Shown piece by piece: positions 48,903 through 58,437 of a stretch of 64,000 nt of DNA (within the stretch, counting starts at the first letter, position 1; each line of letters opens with the position of its first letter). Position numbers and translations under genes: made by a program. Source of the DNA: CAVSQX01 sp963730225 (GTDB lineage: Bacteria > Planctomycetota > Phycisphaerae > Tepidisphaerales > Tepidisphaeraceae); the NCBI GenBank assembly GCA_963730225.1, contig CAVSQX010000001.1, positions 310,001 to 374,000 on the forward strand, read 5' to 3'. The notes beneath the pieces are model-generated. The model ran no database searches and was not told the origin of the DNA. It saw nothing but the letters and a program-made list of their open reading frames with translations.

Positions 48903-49277
48903 ATGTCCACAATTCTGGTCGTGGATGACATTGCCTTGGCGCGCGAATCCATTGCGAAGCTGCTGGAGCACGAAGGATTTCGTGTCCTCAAAGCGGAACA
49001 CGGACGTGACGCCTGGGCGCTGATGTACGATCACGTGCCCGATCTGGTTTTGCTGGATTTGATGATGCCGGAGATGGACGGCGTGACGCTGTTGCGCATG
49101 ATCCGCCGAAGCCCGCGCTGGAAGAATTTACCTGTGGTCGTGCTGACGGATGTCAGCGAAGAAAATTTTCTGGTTCAACGGGCTCGGGAACTGCACATTC
49201 AGGATCTGATCGCCAAGGCGACATTCGGATTCGACGAACTGCTCAAAAGCGTGAAGAGGCATTTGACGGCGGCGTAG
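48903..49277 (+). CDS. Single-domain response regulator
   Basis: 124 residues from ATG 48903 with GAGGGAGG ten bases upstream. Receiver-domain residues: the acidic pair in STILVVDDIALARESI, the phosphoacceptor Asp52 in LVLLDLMMPEMDGVTLLRMI, Thr in VVVLTDVSEEN and the Lys in LIAKATFGFDELL. There is no output domain. It probably relays a signal to another protein. Lies between an FHA protein and the end of the TPR gene, with no histidine kinase nearby. Confidence 0.93.
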   Translation: MSTILVVDDIALARESIAKLLEHEGFRVLKAEHGRDAWALMYDHVPDLVLLDLMMPEMDGVTLLRMIRRSPRWKNLPVVVLTDVSEENFLVQRARELHIQDLIAKATFGFDELLKSVKRHLTAA

Positions 49278-49293
49278 GCGCCAAGGGGAGAAC

Positions 49294-52200
49294 TCATTTT
49301 CCGTCGGCGGTGGGATCGTGAAGCTGTTGCTGCACGTCGGCCAGAAGACGCGAGGCCTGCGGGGTTGGGTTGGGTCGGCGGCAAAGCGGCGTCAGGATGG
49401 CGCGGGCCCGCTCCAGTGAAGCGGCATCGTTAAATCGAGCGGCAATTTGAATCCACGCGGCGGCCAGGGCGCATTGGTCGTCGACGGAATCGGCGGGAAA
49501 AAGGATCGCGATCTTGTCGATCCAACGCGCGGCGGCCGCGGAGTCGGAGGCGAAGACGGACAAATTCAGCCACTGAATCCGCCATTGCAGCGATTGGCGG
49601 GCCAACGGCTCGAGCATCGCCTGCGCATCGGTCCAACGATCGCTTTGTACCAGGGCCTGGCAATACAAACTCATCACGGCGAAGCTTTGCGCCGAAGCAT
49701 CGGGGTCTTTTCGTGCGGCATCGAGATAGGGAGAGATTTGCCCGACGGCGCCGCGCGCGTCGCCGGTTTGCAGCAGAGCGGTGGCCAGGGCAATGTCGGC
49801 GTCCAGTGGATGATCCAGACTGCGGGCGCGCCACTGTTGGGCGGCGGCCAAGGCTTGCTTCCAAAGGGCGTCGGCGGAACAGAGATCATACAACAGTCGC
49901 GGTGGATCGGCGGAGGCGGGCAAGTTTTGCGTCGCGCGCTGGGCCAGCTCGCGCGCTTCGACGCGTTGATCGGCTGCGAGAAATCGCCGGACCAACAGCA
50001 TCTGTACGGGCAGCGATTGGGGATAGCGGGCAGCGACTTGCTTCAAGCGGGCGAGCGTTTCCGCGTTGGTTGCGTGATTTTTTTGGCAGTCGGAAAGTGC
50101 TAAGAGCACGGCTGTCGTGGCTGGATCGGTCGGGTTGCGGGAAAGCGCCAAGATCAAATCTTTCAGATCGGATGCGGGCGGCAGTTGCGAAAGCGTTGCG
50201 GCCCGATTTTTCAGCGCCGACAATTCGGCGTCGTCGTGAGTGTGGGCCAATCCTTGATCGGCGACTTGATCGACGGCATCAAAATCACCGCAGCGAAACT
50301 GATAACCCGCCAGGGCCATCCAGGCGGCGGACGAATCGGGCTGGGCGGCAACGGCGGCTTGGTATTTTTCCCGAGCCGCGGCGGGCTGGGCAAAATCTTC
50401 CTCGAAGTTGGCTGACAGAATGGGATGCTGGGCGCGGGCAACCGCCGAGCGGGCTTTGTCCATCTGATCGTGCTCGGCGTAGAACCATGCGGCGGCGCGA
50501 ACGACCGATTCGTCGGAGGGCGATGCTCGGAGCAATCGAGCGAAAAGGCGTGCCGCCTGGTCCTCTTTCCCCGAGTTCCGCAGGCACTGCGCCAGCAGAA
50601 GATCGCGCTGCACGGACGCAGCGGTGAGAGGGGCGGTCAGGATGTTGGCCGCATCGTCGTACTCGGCCTGGGCGGCGAGCATCTGGGCGATGGTCAATCG
50701 GTCGGAGGATGCGGCCGGATCCTGGGCCAGGCGATCGAGATGCGACTTGGCCTGGGTGAAATCGCTCTGTGATTGCAGCAGCCGAGCCAACTCCAGCGCG
50801 ATCGAAGAATCATCGGGCGACAGCTCCTCGGCGCTGCGCAGACGGTCGATGGCACTGTGAATATCGCCAAGTTTTTCCAGGGCGTGTGCCCAAAGAACCA
50901 GCGGCTGGGCCAACGACGGGGCGATTCGCACCACTTCGGCCATCGAAGCGGCGACAGCGTTGGCGGAGTCGATGACGTTTTCCGTCGCGGCCAGTTGCCA
51001 GCGGGCGCGGGCCATTCGCCATTGGATCGCCTGTTCGCCGGTGAGCATTCGTACCCGTTCGATGGTGCGGTCGATCAGGGCGCGGTCGCTCCAGGTTGAA
51101 TTGGCGGCCAGCACGGCGCGCTGGATGGCCAGGTTGTTGGGATTGGAATCGGCCAGCGAAGTCCATGTTGTTCTGACCGTCGCATCGCCAAGATTCTCCT
51201 GATATCGGGCGGTGGCCAACTGCCACGGGGGCGATTGAGGATCCCCAGCCAGCAGTAATTTCAATCCATCGGCCGAATGTCCCAGTGCCGCCAGGCCGGT
51301 GGCCAACTGATAGGCCTGGGGTGCGGAGGAGACATGGGCGGAGGTGATCCAGGCGAGAAGATCGGCCCCTGCGCGGAGATGTTCGGCGGCGCATACCGAG
51401 GCGAGGCTGGGGATGGCATCGGTTGGCAACGACGGATTGGCCGAGAGGGCGCGGCGCAGTGCAGCTTCGGCGTCGGACTTGCGTCCGCTGCGGCTGAGCA
51501 GGGCGATGTAAATTGGAAACGTGTCGGCCTGCCGAGGATCGGCGGCCTGGATGGGCGTGGCGGCGGCGAGGAGGCTTGCCAGCTGGGAACGAGAAACCGC
51601 CGGGCCGAGCTCAGCGTAGCGAATTTGCAAATTGATTTCCTGTGCCGCCAGGGATTGGGGCGATCGGGCCAGGGCGGCATGGGCTTCGGAATCTCCGTCG
51701 TGGAACTGGCTGTCGGCAAAAAGCGTTTTGGCGATCTCGATGTGCGGATCGGCCCAGGCGGGGGAGATTGCCGCGGCACGTCGCCAGGCCTGGACGGCCA
51801 ATTCTGACTCACCCAGGTCGCGGTAGGAAAACCCCAGAAAATAGCGGGCGACCGCGTTGTCGGGATCGAGCATCAAGGCCGATTCCAGAAGGCGAATGGA
51901 TTCCCTCAAGCGCTCCTGCGAAGTGAGGAAGCGCGCCCGCAACAGCGAAACCCAGGCCGAGGCAACGGGGTCGGCCTTGCGGAGCGAAAGCGATTTGATG
52001 ACCGCGACGGCGGTGGCGGGATCCGCCGGCGAGTTTCGATACAGAAGACTCAAGGCGCGAAGGGCCAAAAGGCGCGATGACGAAGACGGATCGTCCGGAT
52101 CGACCCCGCGCAGAGTTTGCAGGGCGGAATCGAATTGGCCGCTCTCCCATTGTCGCAGGGCCAGGGCGGCCAGCAAATCGGCGTTGGGATGCTCGACGGC

Positions 52201-53031
52201 GGTCGATTTTTGCAGAAGGGATTGTGCATCGGCGTACATTCCGATGCGTTCAAACAGCACGCACAACTGGAGCGTGAACTGGGCGTCGGTCGGAGCCGGT
52301 GTGGCGGCGGCGCGGAGCCATTGGCGAGCCCCGGTCAGATCGCCGGCCATGCTGGCGGCGACGGCGCGGACGAGTTGAAACCGCGGATCGGTCGGATATC
52401 GCTTCAGCAGGGCGTCGGCCCGATCAACCGCCAGTTGCGATGGAGCGTGCAACGCCTGCATCAACTGGAGCGTCAGAACCTGCGATTGCAAATCCTGCGG
52501 CGCCAACTCGTTGATTTTTTGCGAGAGCGGCAGGGCCGCCGCATATTGGAATTGTCCCGCCAGAGCCTGGGCCTTGGCCCGGAGCGCGGGCAGATCGTTG
52601 GAATCCTGAAGCAGAATGGCGTTGGCCAGATCGAGAGATTCAGTGTCGTAGCCAAGCTGGCGATAGACCTCCAGCAGCCGATGCTCGGCCGCCAAATCCT
52701 GCGGACGGAATTCGAGGTAGCGATTGAAGATCGACTTGGCTTCGAGAAGATATTGGTAATCGGCGGTGGGCACGTTGAGCCGGCAGACGCCGTAGGCGTA
52801 GATGGCATTGGGATCGGTGCTGGTGTTGATCAGGTACTTGTGGAAGAAGATCAGGGCGGCGGGGTAGTCGCCGGTGTGGTAGGCGTCCATGGCCTGGTTG
52901 CGATACTGCATCCGGCGGACGTCGAAGCGGCGAAGTTGAATGCTGACCAGTGCTGCGCCGCCGCCCAGCAGCAGGGCGGTTCCGACAAGAAGAACGAGCA
53001 GCCGGCACTTGGTTTTCGGACGAAGATACAT
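49294..53031 (-). CDS. Large TPR-repeat membrane-anchored protein of the exopolysaccharide locus
   Basis: 1245 residues from ATG 53031 (a GTG two codons upstream is possible). An N-terminal anchor (LLVLLVGTALLLGGGAALVSI, about 12-33) precedes about 30 TPR-type helical hairpins, e.g. MDAYHTGDYPAALIFFHKYL, AEHRLLEVYRQLGYDTESLD, VARYFLGFSYRDLGESELAV and ALELARLLQSQSDFTQAKSH. Exosortase loci commonly carry a long TPR protein (PrsT type). This one is the last gene of the minus-strand exopolysaccharide operon and is likely to scaffold synthesis or export in the periplasm. No enzymatic domain is visible. Confidence 0.85.
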   Translation of the reverse strand: MYLRPKTKCRLLVLLVGTALLLGGGAALVSIQLRRFDVRRMQYRNQAMDAYHTGDYPAALIFFHKYLINTSTDPNAIYAYGVCRLNVPTADYQYLLEAKSIFNRYLEFRPQDLAAEHRLLEVYRQLGYDTESLDLANAILLQDSNDLPALRAKAQALAGQFQYAAALPLSQKINELAPQDLQSQVLTLQLMQALHAPSQLAVDRADALLKRYPTDPRFQLVRAVAASMAGDLTGARQWLRAAATPAPTDAQFTLQLCVLFERIGMYADAQSLLQKSTAVEHPNADLLAALALRQWESGQFDSALQTLRGVDPDDPSSSSRLLALRALSLLYRNSPADPATAVAVIKSLSLRKADPVASAWVSLLRARFLTSQERLRESIRLLESALMLDPDNAVARYFLGFSYRDLGESELAVQAWRRAAAISPAWADPHIEIAKTLFADSQFHDGDSEAHAALARSPQSLAAQEINLQIRYAELGPAVSRSQLASLLAAATPIQAADPRQADTFPIYIALLSRSGRKSDAEAALRRALSANPSLPTDAIPSLASVCAAEHLRAGADLLAWITSAHVSSAPQAYQLATGLAALGHSADGLKLLLAGDPQSPPWQLATARYQENLGDATVRTTWTSLADSNPNNLAIQRAVLAANSTWSDRALIDRTIERVRMLTGEQAIQWRMARARWQLAATENVIDSANAVAASMAEVVRIAPSLAQPLVLWAHALEKLGDIHSAIDRLRSAEELSPDDSSIALELARLLQSQSDFTQAKSHLDRLAQDPAASSDRLTIAQMLAAQAEYDDAANILTAPLTAASVQRDLLLAQCLRNSGKEDQAARLFARLLRASPSDESVVRAAAWFYAEHDQMDKARSAVARAQHPILSANFEEDFAQPAAAREKYQAAVAAQPDSSAAWMALAGYQFRCGDFDAVDQVADQGLAHTHDDAELSALKNRAATLSQLPPASDLKDLILALSRNPTDPATTAVLLALSDCQKNHATNAETLARLKQVAARYPQSLPVQMLLVRRFLAADQRVEARELAQRATQNLPASADPPRLLYDLCSADALWKQALAAAQQWRARSLDHPLDADIALATALLQTGDARGAVGQISPYLDAARKDPDASAQSFAVMSLYCQALVQSDRWTDAQAMLEPLARQSLQWRIQWLNLSVFASDSAAAARWIDKIAILFPADSVDDQCALAAAWIQIAARFNDAASLERARAILTPLCRRPNPTPQASRLLADVQQQLHDPTADGK

Positions 53032-53048
53032 GGGCACGCCCAGGGGGT

Positions 53049-54542
53049 TTAATCTGAGCGGATCAACTTGCCAAGCAGATTAGCCGCGGTCCTGAAAATG
53101 ATTTGCAGATCAAGCCAGGTGTTGCGGCGTTCGACATATTCCAGATCGTACTTGATCCATTCCTGAAAGTCGGAGCCGGCCCGCCGCGTGCGCATGACCT
53201 GCCAAAGCCCGGTGATTCCCGGGCGGACGCTGAGGCGCGCTTCCCGCCAGGGCGGACAATACTGATTTTCCCTGTGCGGGCTGGGACGCGGACCGACGAT
53301 CGACATGTCGCCGGTGAGAACATTCCAGAACTGCGGCAGTTCGTCGAGATTGTATTTGCGGAGAAACCGTCCGACGCGAGTGAGGCGCGGATCGTGCTCG
53401 ATGAAAAACTGCGGGCCGTCGGCCTGGTTGATTTTCTTCAGGTTTATTTTCAGCTTTTCGGCGTCCTTGCGCATGGAGCGGAATTTCACGCAGGGAAATT
53501 CGCGTCCGCCGCAGGTTTCGCGGGTATGGGAGAAGATGAACGGCCCGCCGTCCTCGATCCAGATGGCCAGCATGATGAACGGGTACATCGGCAGCGTGCA
53601 GAGAATGGCCAGGGCGGAGAAGGTGATGTCGAAAAGGCGTTTGAAAGCGCGATCGAGCAGCGAACCGCGGCGCGGACGGGGAGTTTCATCGGGAGCGCGC
53701 GAGGGCTCGATGTGCAGCCAGTGAATGTCGTCGTTGACCGGACGGTTGGAAGGATCGTCCCAGACGACGGCGGGACCGACGATCGGCTCGGAACTGGCCG
53801 CGACGCGACGGCCGCAGCCGACCCAGACGGGGCCGATGAATTTGGCGCCGGGTTCGATTTTCGCCTGGGCGTCGCGCCAAACCTGTCCGTGCACACAGCG
53901 GGCCCGCAGCACGGTTGAATCGGGTTGACGCCAGCGCCCGACCAGATCGTAGATGAAATACCCGACGTCGCGGCTGGCGTGGCGATCGTAAACGTGGCCG
54001 TTGATGCTGACGGTGGCCCGATCGGTGCGCGGGATGAAGCGGCGCAATCGGCGCCAGCCGGTGCGGGCGTCCGGTGCGCCTTGCCAGAGCCGGGCGACAT
54101 CGTGATCGGGAGTCAGGACGATGCGGGTCAGCCGGCCGGAAGCGTCGTAGAGCCGCTCGAAGCGAATGAATTGATCGAATTCATTGGTTACAATGCGCTC
54201 ACGGTAGCCGCGTTCGCGCGCGTCGTGCAGGCGCACGAACAAGACCTGCGGCTTGATCCAGTTGAGGGCGTCCATGAGATCGCCCAGGCGAAACAGGGTG
54301 AGCGTCGGAGATTCGGTGAGCAAAAAAAGCTCGGCATGGCGAACGATTTCGCTGGGTTCGCCCCGTCGGACGACCTGCACGCCGTTGGAGGCCCAATACC
54401 GGGAATGCAGCTGAACGATGTCCAGCCCCCAGATGGTGCGGTGCGGCGGCGGGGCCGGAACGGGGGCAACGGAGGCGTGCACCGCCGCCGAAACCGGCGA
54501 GGGTTGGGTCAGCGTCAGAATAGGGGCGTCTGCCCTGCTCAT
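53049..54542 (-). CDS. Sugar-phosphate transferase fused to a nucleotidyltransferase-like domain
   Basis: 497 residues from ATG 54542, 17 bases after the preceding gene; the frame is open 49 codons further. The C-terminal domain (about 295-497) is the polyprenyl glycosyl-phosphotransferase: a membrane helix (FDITFSALAILCTLPMYPFI), CVKFRSMRKDAEKL, RLTRVGRFLRKYNLDELPQF, NVLTGDMSIVGPRP and RPGITGLWQV. It starts polymer synthesis by loading a sugar phosphate on the lipid carrier. The N-terminal half contains hexapeptide-like KIEPGAKFIGPVWVGCGRRV, as in sugar nucleotidyltransferases, rather than the usual membrane helices plus CoA-binding fold. So this is an unusual fusion. Confidence 0.9.
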   Translation of the reverse strand: MSRADAPILTLTQPSPVSAAVHASVAPVPAPPPHRTIWGLDIVQLHSRYWASNGVQVVRRGEPSEIVRHAELFLLTESPTLTLFRLGDLMDALNWIKPQVLFVRLHDARERGYRERIVTNEFDQFIRFERLYDASGRLTRIVLTPDHDVARLWQGAPDARTGWRRLRRFIPRTDRATVSINGHVYDRHASRDVGYFIYDLVGRWRQPDSTVLRARCVHGQVWRDAQAKIEPGAKFIGPVWVGCGRRVAASSEPIVGPAVVWDDPSNRPVNDDIHWLHIEPSRAPDETPRPRRGSLLDRAFKRLFDITFSALAILCTLPMYPFIMLAIWIEDGGPFIFSHTRETCGGREFPCVKFRSMRKDAEKLKINLKKINQADGPQFFIEHDPRLTRVGRFLRKYNLDELPQFWNVLTGDMSIVGPRPSPHRENQYCPPWREARLSVRPGITGLWQVMRTRRAGSDFQEWIKYDLEYVERRNTWLDLQIIFRTAANLLGKLIRSD

Positions 54543-54558
54543 AGGGCCGATCCCAAAA

Positions 54559-56658
54559 TCAACCGACTCGATTGAACGAACCCGGTGTTGCCGAACCGGA
54601 CGGACCACCGCCATTGCCGCTTCCGTTAATCGGCCGGCTGCGCAGGGCCAGTCCGCTGAGGCTGCGCTCGAAATCGCGCGGCTGGGCACGGTTGAAGACG
54701 ACGCCGGCCAATCGAGCGCCGATGGCCTGAAGATGACCGATCGAGCGTTCGACCATCGGCCGCTGTTGTCCGCGGGCGACGATCAAAATGGTGCGCTCGG
54801 CGGCGGCGCAAACCAGGCTTGCTTCGATGCTGCCGAGAATCGGTCCGGTATCGACCAGCACGATGTCGAAATGTTTTTTCGCCTCGTTGAGCAGCCGACG
54901 CAGCGACACGGGCGACAGCGTGCTGGCATGGTGCGCGTGCGTGGTGCCTACGGGGAGAATCGCCACATCGGCGATGTCGGTGGTTCGGACGTATTCCAGG
55001 AGCTGACGGCTGGCGACGGCTTCGAGAATTCCTTCGGCGGCATTGGTATTGAGGCGATGCGACAGCCCGGCGGCGACCAGGTCGCAGTCGATCAGCAGCG
55101 TGCGCGCGCCGCAGGCGGCGTAGCTGAGACCCAGGGCCAGCGTCAGGCTGGTCTTTCCTTCGCCGGGAGCGGCGCTGGTGACCGACAGCACCTGCGGCTC
55201 GTCGCTGGTGCGATTGATCTGAAGCATGGTGCGAATTTGATGCACGCAGTGCGCGGCGATGCCGGCCTGCTGCGGATCGCTGAGACGATCGGGCAGATTC
55301 GGCAGAATACCCAGCAACGTGACGCCGGCCAGATCGGCTTCGGTGGCGTCGTCGCTGTAGCGGAAACGCAGATCGATCGAGCCGTAGAAGAGGAGCAGGC
55401 CCAGCGGAATAACGCCGCCGAGGAGGAACCCGACCGCGACGGCCAGCGGGCGTTTGTTGCTGGCGGGCTGGGCTTCGCTGCCGGCATCGACAATGTTCAC
55501 GGTCTTGGTGAGTTCCTGCCGAGCGTCGAGTTCCTGGATTTCGCGGTTGGCCGCGGCCAGCGCGAGATTGTCCTGGTCGATCTCGGCCTTAACTTTGTCG
55601 ATGGCAGCGCGCTGATTGCCGATATCGACGGCCTTGGCGCGCTGAATATCCACTTGCTTCTGGAGCTGATCAACCTGGGCCTTGAGAACCTCGGGGTTGG
55701 CGGCAATTCCGGCGGGCACGACGCCCAGGCCCATTCGCGCCGAATTGCTGACGAGAAACTCGTTGAGATAACTGCTGATCCGCTCGTTGATCGCCTCGAG
55801 CTTGCTCTGCTCGAGCTTGTAAGTGGGGTGGTTCACACCCAATTGCTGGGCATAGAGAGCTAACTGGCCCTGGGCATCGTTTCGCTCCTCGAGCATCATC
55901 TGCATCGGCCGATCACCGGAGGCGGCGATCTGCTGAATAACGTATTCGTTGTTCTGCGGAGTCGGCGGCGCTTTGCCTTGAGCTTCGACCGCCTGGTCGT
56001 AGGCCAGCTTGGCGTTGGTCAGCATGGTTGTCAGGTGAGCCAATTCGTCCTGGGCGCTGCTGTCGGCTTCGGCCAGTTCGGTGGTGCCGTTGATTTTTCG
56101 CAGGTTATCGAGGATCTCGGTGTGCGCCTGAAGGCTGTACTGGAGATCGTCCACCTTTTTGTTCAGCAATCGGAGCTGCTCCTTGCGCTCGGTGGCGCCG
56201 ACATCGCCGTGCAGCTTCATGTAGGCGGCGATCGCGCTGCGCGTACCGGCCTGGGCGACCTCCGGACTTTTGTCGGAGAAGACGACGTTGATGTTGAAGC
56301 TGGTTTTTTCGTGCTCGGCGTCCAAGGCCAGTTGGAAATCGGCGGGGGCCATCGGCTCGGCGTCGGGATAGGCTCGCTTCCAGGCGTCGACAAATTGCGG
56401 ATCTTTCAAGGCGGCGGCGGCTACGTCCGTGCTCTGGATGATCGACGCTTGCGAGGCCATGACCATGCCGATCATGGGCACGAGCTGATCGTTCAGATTC
56501 TCCCCGGTGATCTCCGGGCGGATGTTGATCATTCCATGGCTCTCAAACTTGGGAGGAAACAAAGCGAAGCCCGCCAGGGCTCCGGCCAAACCGCCCACGA
56601 CCACGAGGAAAATCGCCAGGGGATAGCGGCCGCGCAGAACGCGGTGCATGCGCTTCAT
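54559..56658 (-). CDS. Wzz-type chain-length regulator fused to BY-kinase
   Basis: 699 residues. The N-terminal membrane helix (YPLAIFLVVVGGLAGALAGF) begins a Wzz domain (FESHGMINIRPEIT). A long coiled coil covers about 175-370, and a second membrane helix (VAVGFLLGGVIPLGLLLFYG) closes the domain. The cytoplasmic ATPase has Walker A SAAPGEGKTSL (495-505), A' LLIDCDL (521-527) and Walker B IVLVDTG (599-605). Such proteins control polysaccharide length and export. The tail (SRPINGSGNGGGPSGSATPG) has no Tyr cluster, so autophosphorylation control as in Wzc is unlikely or uses other residues. Confidence 0.92.
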   Translation of the reverse strand: MKRMHRVLRGRYPLAIFLVVVGGLAGALAGFALFPPKFESHGMINIRPEITGENLNDQLVPMIGMVMASQASIIQSTDVAAAALKDPQFVDAWKRAYPDAEPMAPADFQLALDAEHEKTSFNINVVFSDKSPEVAQAGTRSAIAAYMKLHGDVGATERKEQLRLLNKKVDDLQYSLQAHTEILDNLRKINGTTELAEADSSAQDELAHLTTMLTNAKLAYDQAVEAQGKAPPTPQNNEYVIQQIAASGDRPMQMMLEERNDAQGQLALYAQQLGVNHPTYKLEQSKLEAINERISSYLNEFLVSNSARMGLGVVPAGIAANPEVLKAQVDQLQKQVDIQRAKAVDIGNQRAAIDKVKAEIDQDNLALAAANREIQELDARQELTKTVNIVDAGSEAQPASNKRPLAVAVGFLLGGVIPLGLLLFYGSIDLRFRYSDDATEADLAGVTLLGILPNLPDRLSDPQQAGIAAHCVHQIRTMLQINRTSDEPQVLSVTSAAPGEGKTSLTLALGLSYAACGARTLLIDCDLVAAGLSHRLNTNAAEGILEAVASRQLLEYVRTTDIADVAILPVGTTHAHHASTLSPVSLRRLLNEAKKHFDIVLVDTGPILGSIEASLVCAAAERTILIVARGQQRPMVERSIGHLQAIGARLAGVVFNRAQPRDFERSLSGLALRSRPINGSGNGGGPSGSATPGSFNRVG

Positions 56659-56764
56659 GGGGGATTGCCTGGTCGCAGGCCCGCCCTGTCCACCGGACAG
56701 CGCCTGTCCCTGCGCCAGAAATCACCGGCGGCGGGCGAGGGACTTGAGAGCTGCATCTCCTGGT

Positions 56765-57469
56765 TCATTGCGATCCTCCGGACATAGACTCCAGCGTCCG
56801 AATCACGCGGACGCAGGGTTGCATCAAGGTTGTGAAAATCTCGTCGCGCTCCTGCTGCGGCAGATCGGCGTTCATCACCAACTGAAACTGGGCTGCGCCG
56901 TAATACCGCTGTTGATAATCCTGGGCGGCTTTGCGGACGCCGTTCATGTCGCGGACGATGCCACGGCCGGGAACGATCAGGAAATTATACACCGCTTCCC
57001 GGCTGGATTCGGCGGCGGTCGTCTTTAGAAAATGATATTCCATGCCGGGGATGAGCAGATCGCCCACTTTCCAATCGCGCGGCTCGCTGTAAGTCTCGTC
57101 TTCACCGCTGTTGACGTAGCAATTGGGGGGCCAGTGGCCTTCCATGTCGCGGGCATCCTTGCATTGGTCGACCAGCAGGCTGGCCCAACGATCGTACCAG
57201 CGCGGCGAAGTCAGCACGTTGTCGACGTAACGCAGGCAACGGATGTCGTTGGGACGCAGGAGCTGAATGGCCTCGTCGGGAACTTTTTCCGGTACGGAGG
57301 ACCAGCTTCCAACGCTGGTGGGAATGGAGTCGATGGCCCGCTTGGCCATCGCGTGGTAGGGCTCGGCATCGCGCGGAGTCAATCGGCTCTGATTCTCAGC
57401 GACCATTCCCAGCAGCATCGTCATGCAAACAGCCGGGGCGGCGAACATGGTTCTTATGTTCTTCAACAC
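56765..57469 (-). CDS. epsI: Exosortase-associated EpsI-type protein
   Basis: 234 residues from a GTG at 57469. N-terminal hydrophobic signal (MFAAPAVCMTMLLGMVA). The EpsI domain includes IPTSVGSWSSVPEKVPDEAI, RDMEGHWPPNCYVNSGEDET and AVYNFLIVPGRGIVRDM; the H-PPNCY motif is the recognisable core of the exosortase-associated family. EpsI accompanies exosortase in exopolysaccharide clusters and is sometimes fused to it. It follows the exosortase gene by 92 bases on the same strand. Confidence 0.8.
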   Translation of the reverse strand: MLKNIRTMFAAPAVCMTMLLGMVAENQSRLTPRDAEPYHAMAKRAIDSIPTSVGSWSSVPEKVPDEAIQLLRPNDIRCLRYVDNVLTSPRWYDRWASLLVDQCKDARDMEGHWPPNCYVNSGEDETYSEPRDWKVGDLLIPGMEYHFLKTTAAESSREAVYNFLIVPGRGIVRDMNGVRKAAQDYQQRYYGAAQFQLVMNADLPQQERDEIFTTLMQPCVRVIRTLESMSGGSQ

Positions 57470-57561
57470 TCTTCATTCGGCTCGACGAGCCGCCGTTCAC
57501 GATTTTCTACGGTCCAATATTTCATCGACCGATCCCAGGGGCGACCAAAGGTCCAATAAGG

Positions 57562-58437
57562 CTAAGTCGCTAACGTATAACGCATAATCGGTATCATCGC
57601 CCAGCGCAGAAGGCGGATAATTCCCAGAAGCATCAGCAGCGCGATCGGCAGCATCAGCCAGCCGCTGTAGTCGTGGAACGCCCGGGCGACGGCCAGCGGA
57701 GCGTTTCCGTACAGCCAGACCGTCGGCAAAATGCGGATCAGATTGCACAAAATGGCGGCGAACGGGCTGACCAGGAGAATGACGAAACGCATCCGATTTC
57801 GCAACGGCAGGCCGAAGCTGAAACCGTAACTGACCAGAATCAGCGCGAAGACCATTCGCAGCCCGTTGCAGGCTTCGATGATGCTGACGTCGATGCCGTT
57901 GATCGTCAGGCGGTTGGCGGCTCGCTGCACGTCGGTGCCGAGCACTTGGAAAGTCGTCTGTTCGATGCGCGCGGTCCAGTTTTGCAGCGGCAGGGCGATG
58001 CGCAGGCGGATTTCCGCCGGCACGGGCACGAGAAACACCAGCACCGCCACGACGGGAATGAATCGCAATATCGCCTGTTTGCCCAAAACGGAAACGACGC
58101 ATCCCAGGACGACCATCACCGCGCCGCCATGCCAGAAGGATTGAATTCCGTGATAAAAGCCCAGCGAGGAGATGATCCACCCGGCGGCGACGATGATGGG
58201 CCCCAGAATCGTGCCGGTGGGCTTGCAATATCGGAAGCGAACGCGCCGGGCCCAGAGCATCCAGATTGCGACGATGGGAACCAGAAAAATATGGCTCGAT
58301 TCCTCGTCGGTCCAGGCGATGTGGCAGATGTCGGCCCAGGCGGGGAGCGTCGCCAGTACACCAAGCGCGGCCATCAATGCGGCCACGCCCACGTGGCCCA
58401 TTGTCCAGCGGTCGGAGCGAAACAATCGGGAAGTCAT
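57562..58437 (-). CDS. xrt: Exosortase
   Basis: 291 residues with about eight membrane helices. The catalytic residues of the archaeosortase/exosortase family are in place: Cys190 in SIIEACNGLRM, Arg235 in NLIRILPTVWLYG and His255 in ARAFHDYSGWL. Other family segments are WTDEESSHIFLVPIVAIWML and FLVPVPAEIRLRIALPLQNW. It cleaves PEP-CTERM proteins at the inner membrane. Its substrates include the four PEP-CTERM proteins at 16-29 kb and 37 kb. ATG overlaps the TGA of the upstream gene (ATGA), so the two are translationally coupled. Confidence 0.93.
   Translation of the reverse strand: MTSRLFRSDRWTMGHVGVAALMAALGVLATLPAWADICHIAWTDEESSHIFLVPIVAIWMLWARRVRFRYCKPTGTILGPIIVAAGWIISSLGFYHGIQSFWHGGAVMVVLGCVVSVLGKQAILRFIPVVAVLVFLVPVPAEIRLRIALPLQNWTARIEQTTFQVLGTDVQRAANRLTINGIDVSIIEACNGLRMVFALILVSYGFSFGLPLRNRMRFVILLVSPFAAILCNLIRILPTVWLYGNAPLAVARAFHDYSGWLMLPIALLMLLGIIRLLRWAMIPIMRYTLAT

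Noticed and set aside
57497..58433. Continuation of the WecG frame through the exosortase gene
   Set aside because: The sequence becomes Arg/Pro-rich and overlaps a clear exosortase; the sensible continuation is in another frame and stops at 58434.
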